DNA from: Campylobacterales bacterium
GTDB taxonomy: Bacteria > Campylobacterota > Campylobacteria > Campylobacterales > Hydrogenimonadaceae
Direction of reading: 5' to 3'
Length of the DNA: 5,843 bases
NCBI GenBank assembly: GCA_027067015.1
Contig: JAMOMS010000272.1
Coordinates: forward strand, 1-5,843
The notes beneath the pieces were generated by a model, which searched no databases, was not told the DNA's origin, and worked only from the letters and a program-made list of their open reading frames with translations. Made by a program: the position numbers and the translations under genes. Shown here piece by piece: positions 4,796 through 5,843 of this stretch (the first letter of the stretch is position 1; every line of letters starts with the position of its first letter).

Positions 4796-5843
4796 TCCCG
4801 ATTACATCCGCGATGTAATCGGAAAACTTCTCCAGCTCCACTAAAAAGGCATCATGCCCGTAGTCGCTCTCTACCTCATAGTAGCGCACCAGCTCACCCT
4901 GCCCCTGCGCGCCCATCACGTCGGCAATATGGCGCATCTCTTCGGGCATAAAGAGCAGATCTCTTTGAAAGCTAATAAGGTGCAGATCGGTACGGATGCG
5001 TTTAAGCGCCTCTTCCAGGCTGTCGTGGCCGCGGGAGAGGTCAAAAATATTAATCGCCTTGGTAATGTAGAGATAGCTGAGCGGATCGAACCATTTGCTA
5101 AAGCCGTAGCCGTTGTACTCCAAATAGCGCTCCACCTGAAACTTGCCGAAAAGCTCAAAAAGCCCGTCGGTCTCCACGTAGGCGCGACCGAATTTTCGAT
5201 CCATCGACTCGGGCGAGAGGTAACTGATATGCCCCGCCATCCGCCCGACGGCCAGGCCGGTAAACCCCTCTTCGGCAAAATCTTTGGGATCGTAATTGCC
5301 GTTTTGAAAACGCGGGTCTTTGACAATGGCCTCCTGCACCACCTTGTTAAAGGCGATCACCCAGGGGCGTGTGGCATAGGTGGCCGCCATGGCAATGGTG
5401 TGGCGCGCGAAACTGGGATACTCCACGGCAAAACGCAACGCCTGCATCCCCCCCATCGAGCCGCCGATAATCGCGTGCAGGCGGTCGATACCCAGGCGAT
5501 CGAGCAAAATGCGCTGGGCTTTGACCATATCTTTGACCGTCACCACCGGGAACCGGAAACGGTAGGGCTCCAGGCTGGGATACATGGGCGACATGGGGCC
5601 GGTGGAGCCGTAACAACTGCCGATCACATTGACGCAGATCACAAAAAACTTTTTCGTATCCACCGCCTTGCCGTCGCCGATCAACCCGTCCCACCAGCCC
5701 GGCTTTCTCTCTCCCTCATACCTTCCGGCGGCGTGGTGACTGCCGCTAAGGGCATGGGTAATAAGTATGGCGTTGGAGCGCTCATCGTTAAGCTCCCCGT
5801 AGGTCTCATACACCAGTTCATAGGGCTCCAGAATTCGGCCGCT
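4791..5843 (-). CDS. metX: Homoserine O-acyltransferase (acetyltransferase type), 5' end outside window
   Basis: The frame is open to the window edge, and the GTG at 5813 is an internal Val (context ELVYETYGELN), so the gene starts beyond 5843; 350 residues are visible, likely all but the first one or two dozen. It is an alpha/beta-hydrolase-fold MetX. HALSGSHHAAG (about 30-40, window numbering) is the family signature near the oxyanion hole. The nucleophile Ser is in GGSMGG (S129, codon 5459-5457). The acid is probably D295 in FQRDLLF and the base H330 in YGHDAF, completing the Ser-Asp-His triad. The enzyme acylates homoserine with acetyl-CoA (some members use succinyl-CoA, and I cannot tell which from sequence alone), the first committed step of methionine synthesis in the cytoplasm. 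Its last codons form a perfect hairpin and its TGA stop lies inside the repeat element. xseB follows after 132 bp. Confidence 0.95.
   Translation of the reverse strand, partial: SGRILEPYELVYETYGELNDERSNAILITHALSGSHHAAGRYEGERKPGWWDGLIGDGKAVDTKKFFVICVNVIGSCYGSTGPMSPMYPSLEPYRFRFPVVTVKDMVKAQRILLDRLGIDRLHAIIGGSMGGMQALRFAVEYPSFARHTIAMAATYATRPWVIAFNKVVQEAIVKDPRFQNGNYDPKDFAEEGFTGLAVGRMAGHISYLSPESMDRKFGRAYVETDGLFELFGKFQVERYLEYNGYGFSKWFDPLSYLYITKAINIFDLSRGHDSLEEALKRIRTDLHLISFQRDLLFMPEEMRHIADVMGAQGQGELVRYYEVESDYGHDAFLVELEKFSDYIADVIGK
4798..4822. other. Perfect 11-bp inverted repeat with 3-nt loop at the 3' end of metX
   Basis: CCGATTACATC (4798-4808), a CGC loop (4809-4811) and GATGTAATCGG (4812-4822) form an uninterrupted 11-bp stem. 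It encodes DYIADVIG at the metX C-terminus and ends 5 bp before the stop codon, 2 bp outside the inverted-repeat arm. No T-run follows on either strand, so it is not an intrinsic terminator. It could be an mRNA-stabilising or pause hairpin, or a dyad bound by a protein. Confidence 0.7.

Noticed and set aside
5811..5813. GTG at 5813 as the metX start
   Set aside because: The frame continues to the window edge and the upstream residues (ILEPYEL) are typical of MetX N-termini, so this Val is internal.

Overview
The window looks like chromosomal DNA of a Campylobacterota (formerly Epsilonproteobacteria), most like the free-living sulfur- or hydrogen-oxidising lineages related to Sulfurovum or Sulfurimonas. 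This rests on the minus-strand block metX - xseB - nitrilase-like gene and on the style of the proteins, both judged from memory without a database search, so the taxonomic call is moderate.

Layout. Positions 1-3659 (plus strand) are the 3' part of an operon for an extracellular polysaccharide. It holds the C-terminal part of a membrane-embedded processive family-2 glycosyltransferase, a 61-residue single-pass membrane protein, a membrane-anchored 614-residue polysaccharide deacetylase, and a 327-residue exported protein resembling a TIM-barrel glycoside hydrolase. The four genes overlap one another by 4, 38 and 4 bp, so they are almost certainly co-transcribed and translationally coupled. 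Positions 3652-5843 (minus strand) carry metX (5' end outside the window), xseB and a nitrilase-superfamily gene. The two blocks converge and overlap by 8 bp at their stop codons. Every base is coding except 4659-4790, a 132-bp spacer almost filled by a MITE-like inverted-repeat element.

How the genes work together. The plus-strand set resembles a synthase-dependent exopolysaccharide system of the Pga (PNAG) or Pel type: a synthase that polymerises and exports, a small membrane partner, a deacetylase that trims the chain and a hydrolase that cuts it. In Pga and Pel the deacetylase and hydrolase are fused in one protein (PgaB, PelA); here they are separate, and the deacetylase carries an extra N-terminal domain and a beta-rich C-terminal domain. 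The polymer is unknown. The minus-strand genes are housekeeping: methionine biosynthesis (MetX), exonuclease VII small subunit (XseB), and a nitrilase-fold protein that appears to have lost both its catalytic Lys and Cys.

Main points for a second look: the apparent pseudo-nitrilase, the split deacetylase/hydrolase polysaccharide operon, the heptamer-built inverted-repeat element whose right arm contains the metX stop codon, and a perfect 11-bp hairpin in the last metX codons. No RNA genes, CRISPR arrays, transposase genes or convincing promoters were seen. Both operon starts lie outside the window.
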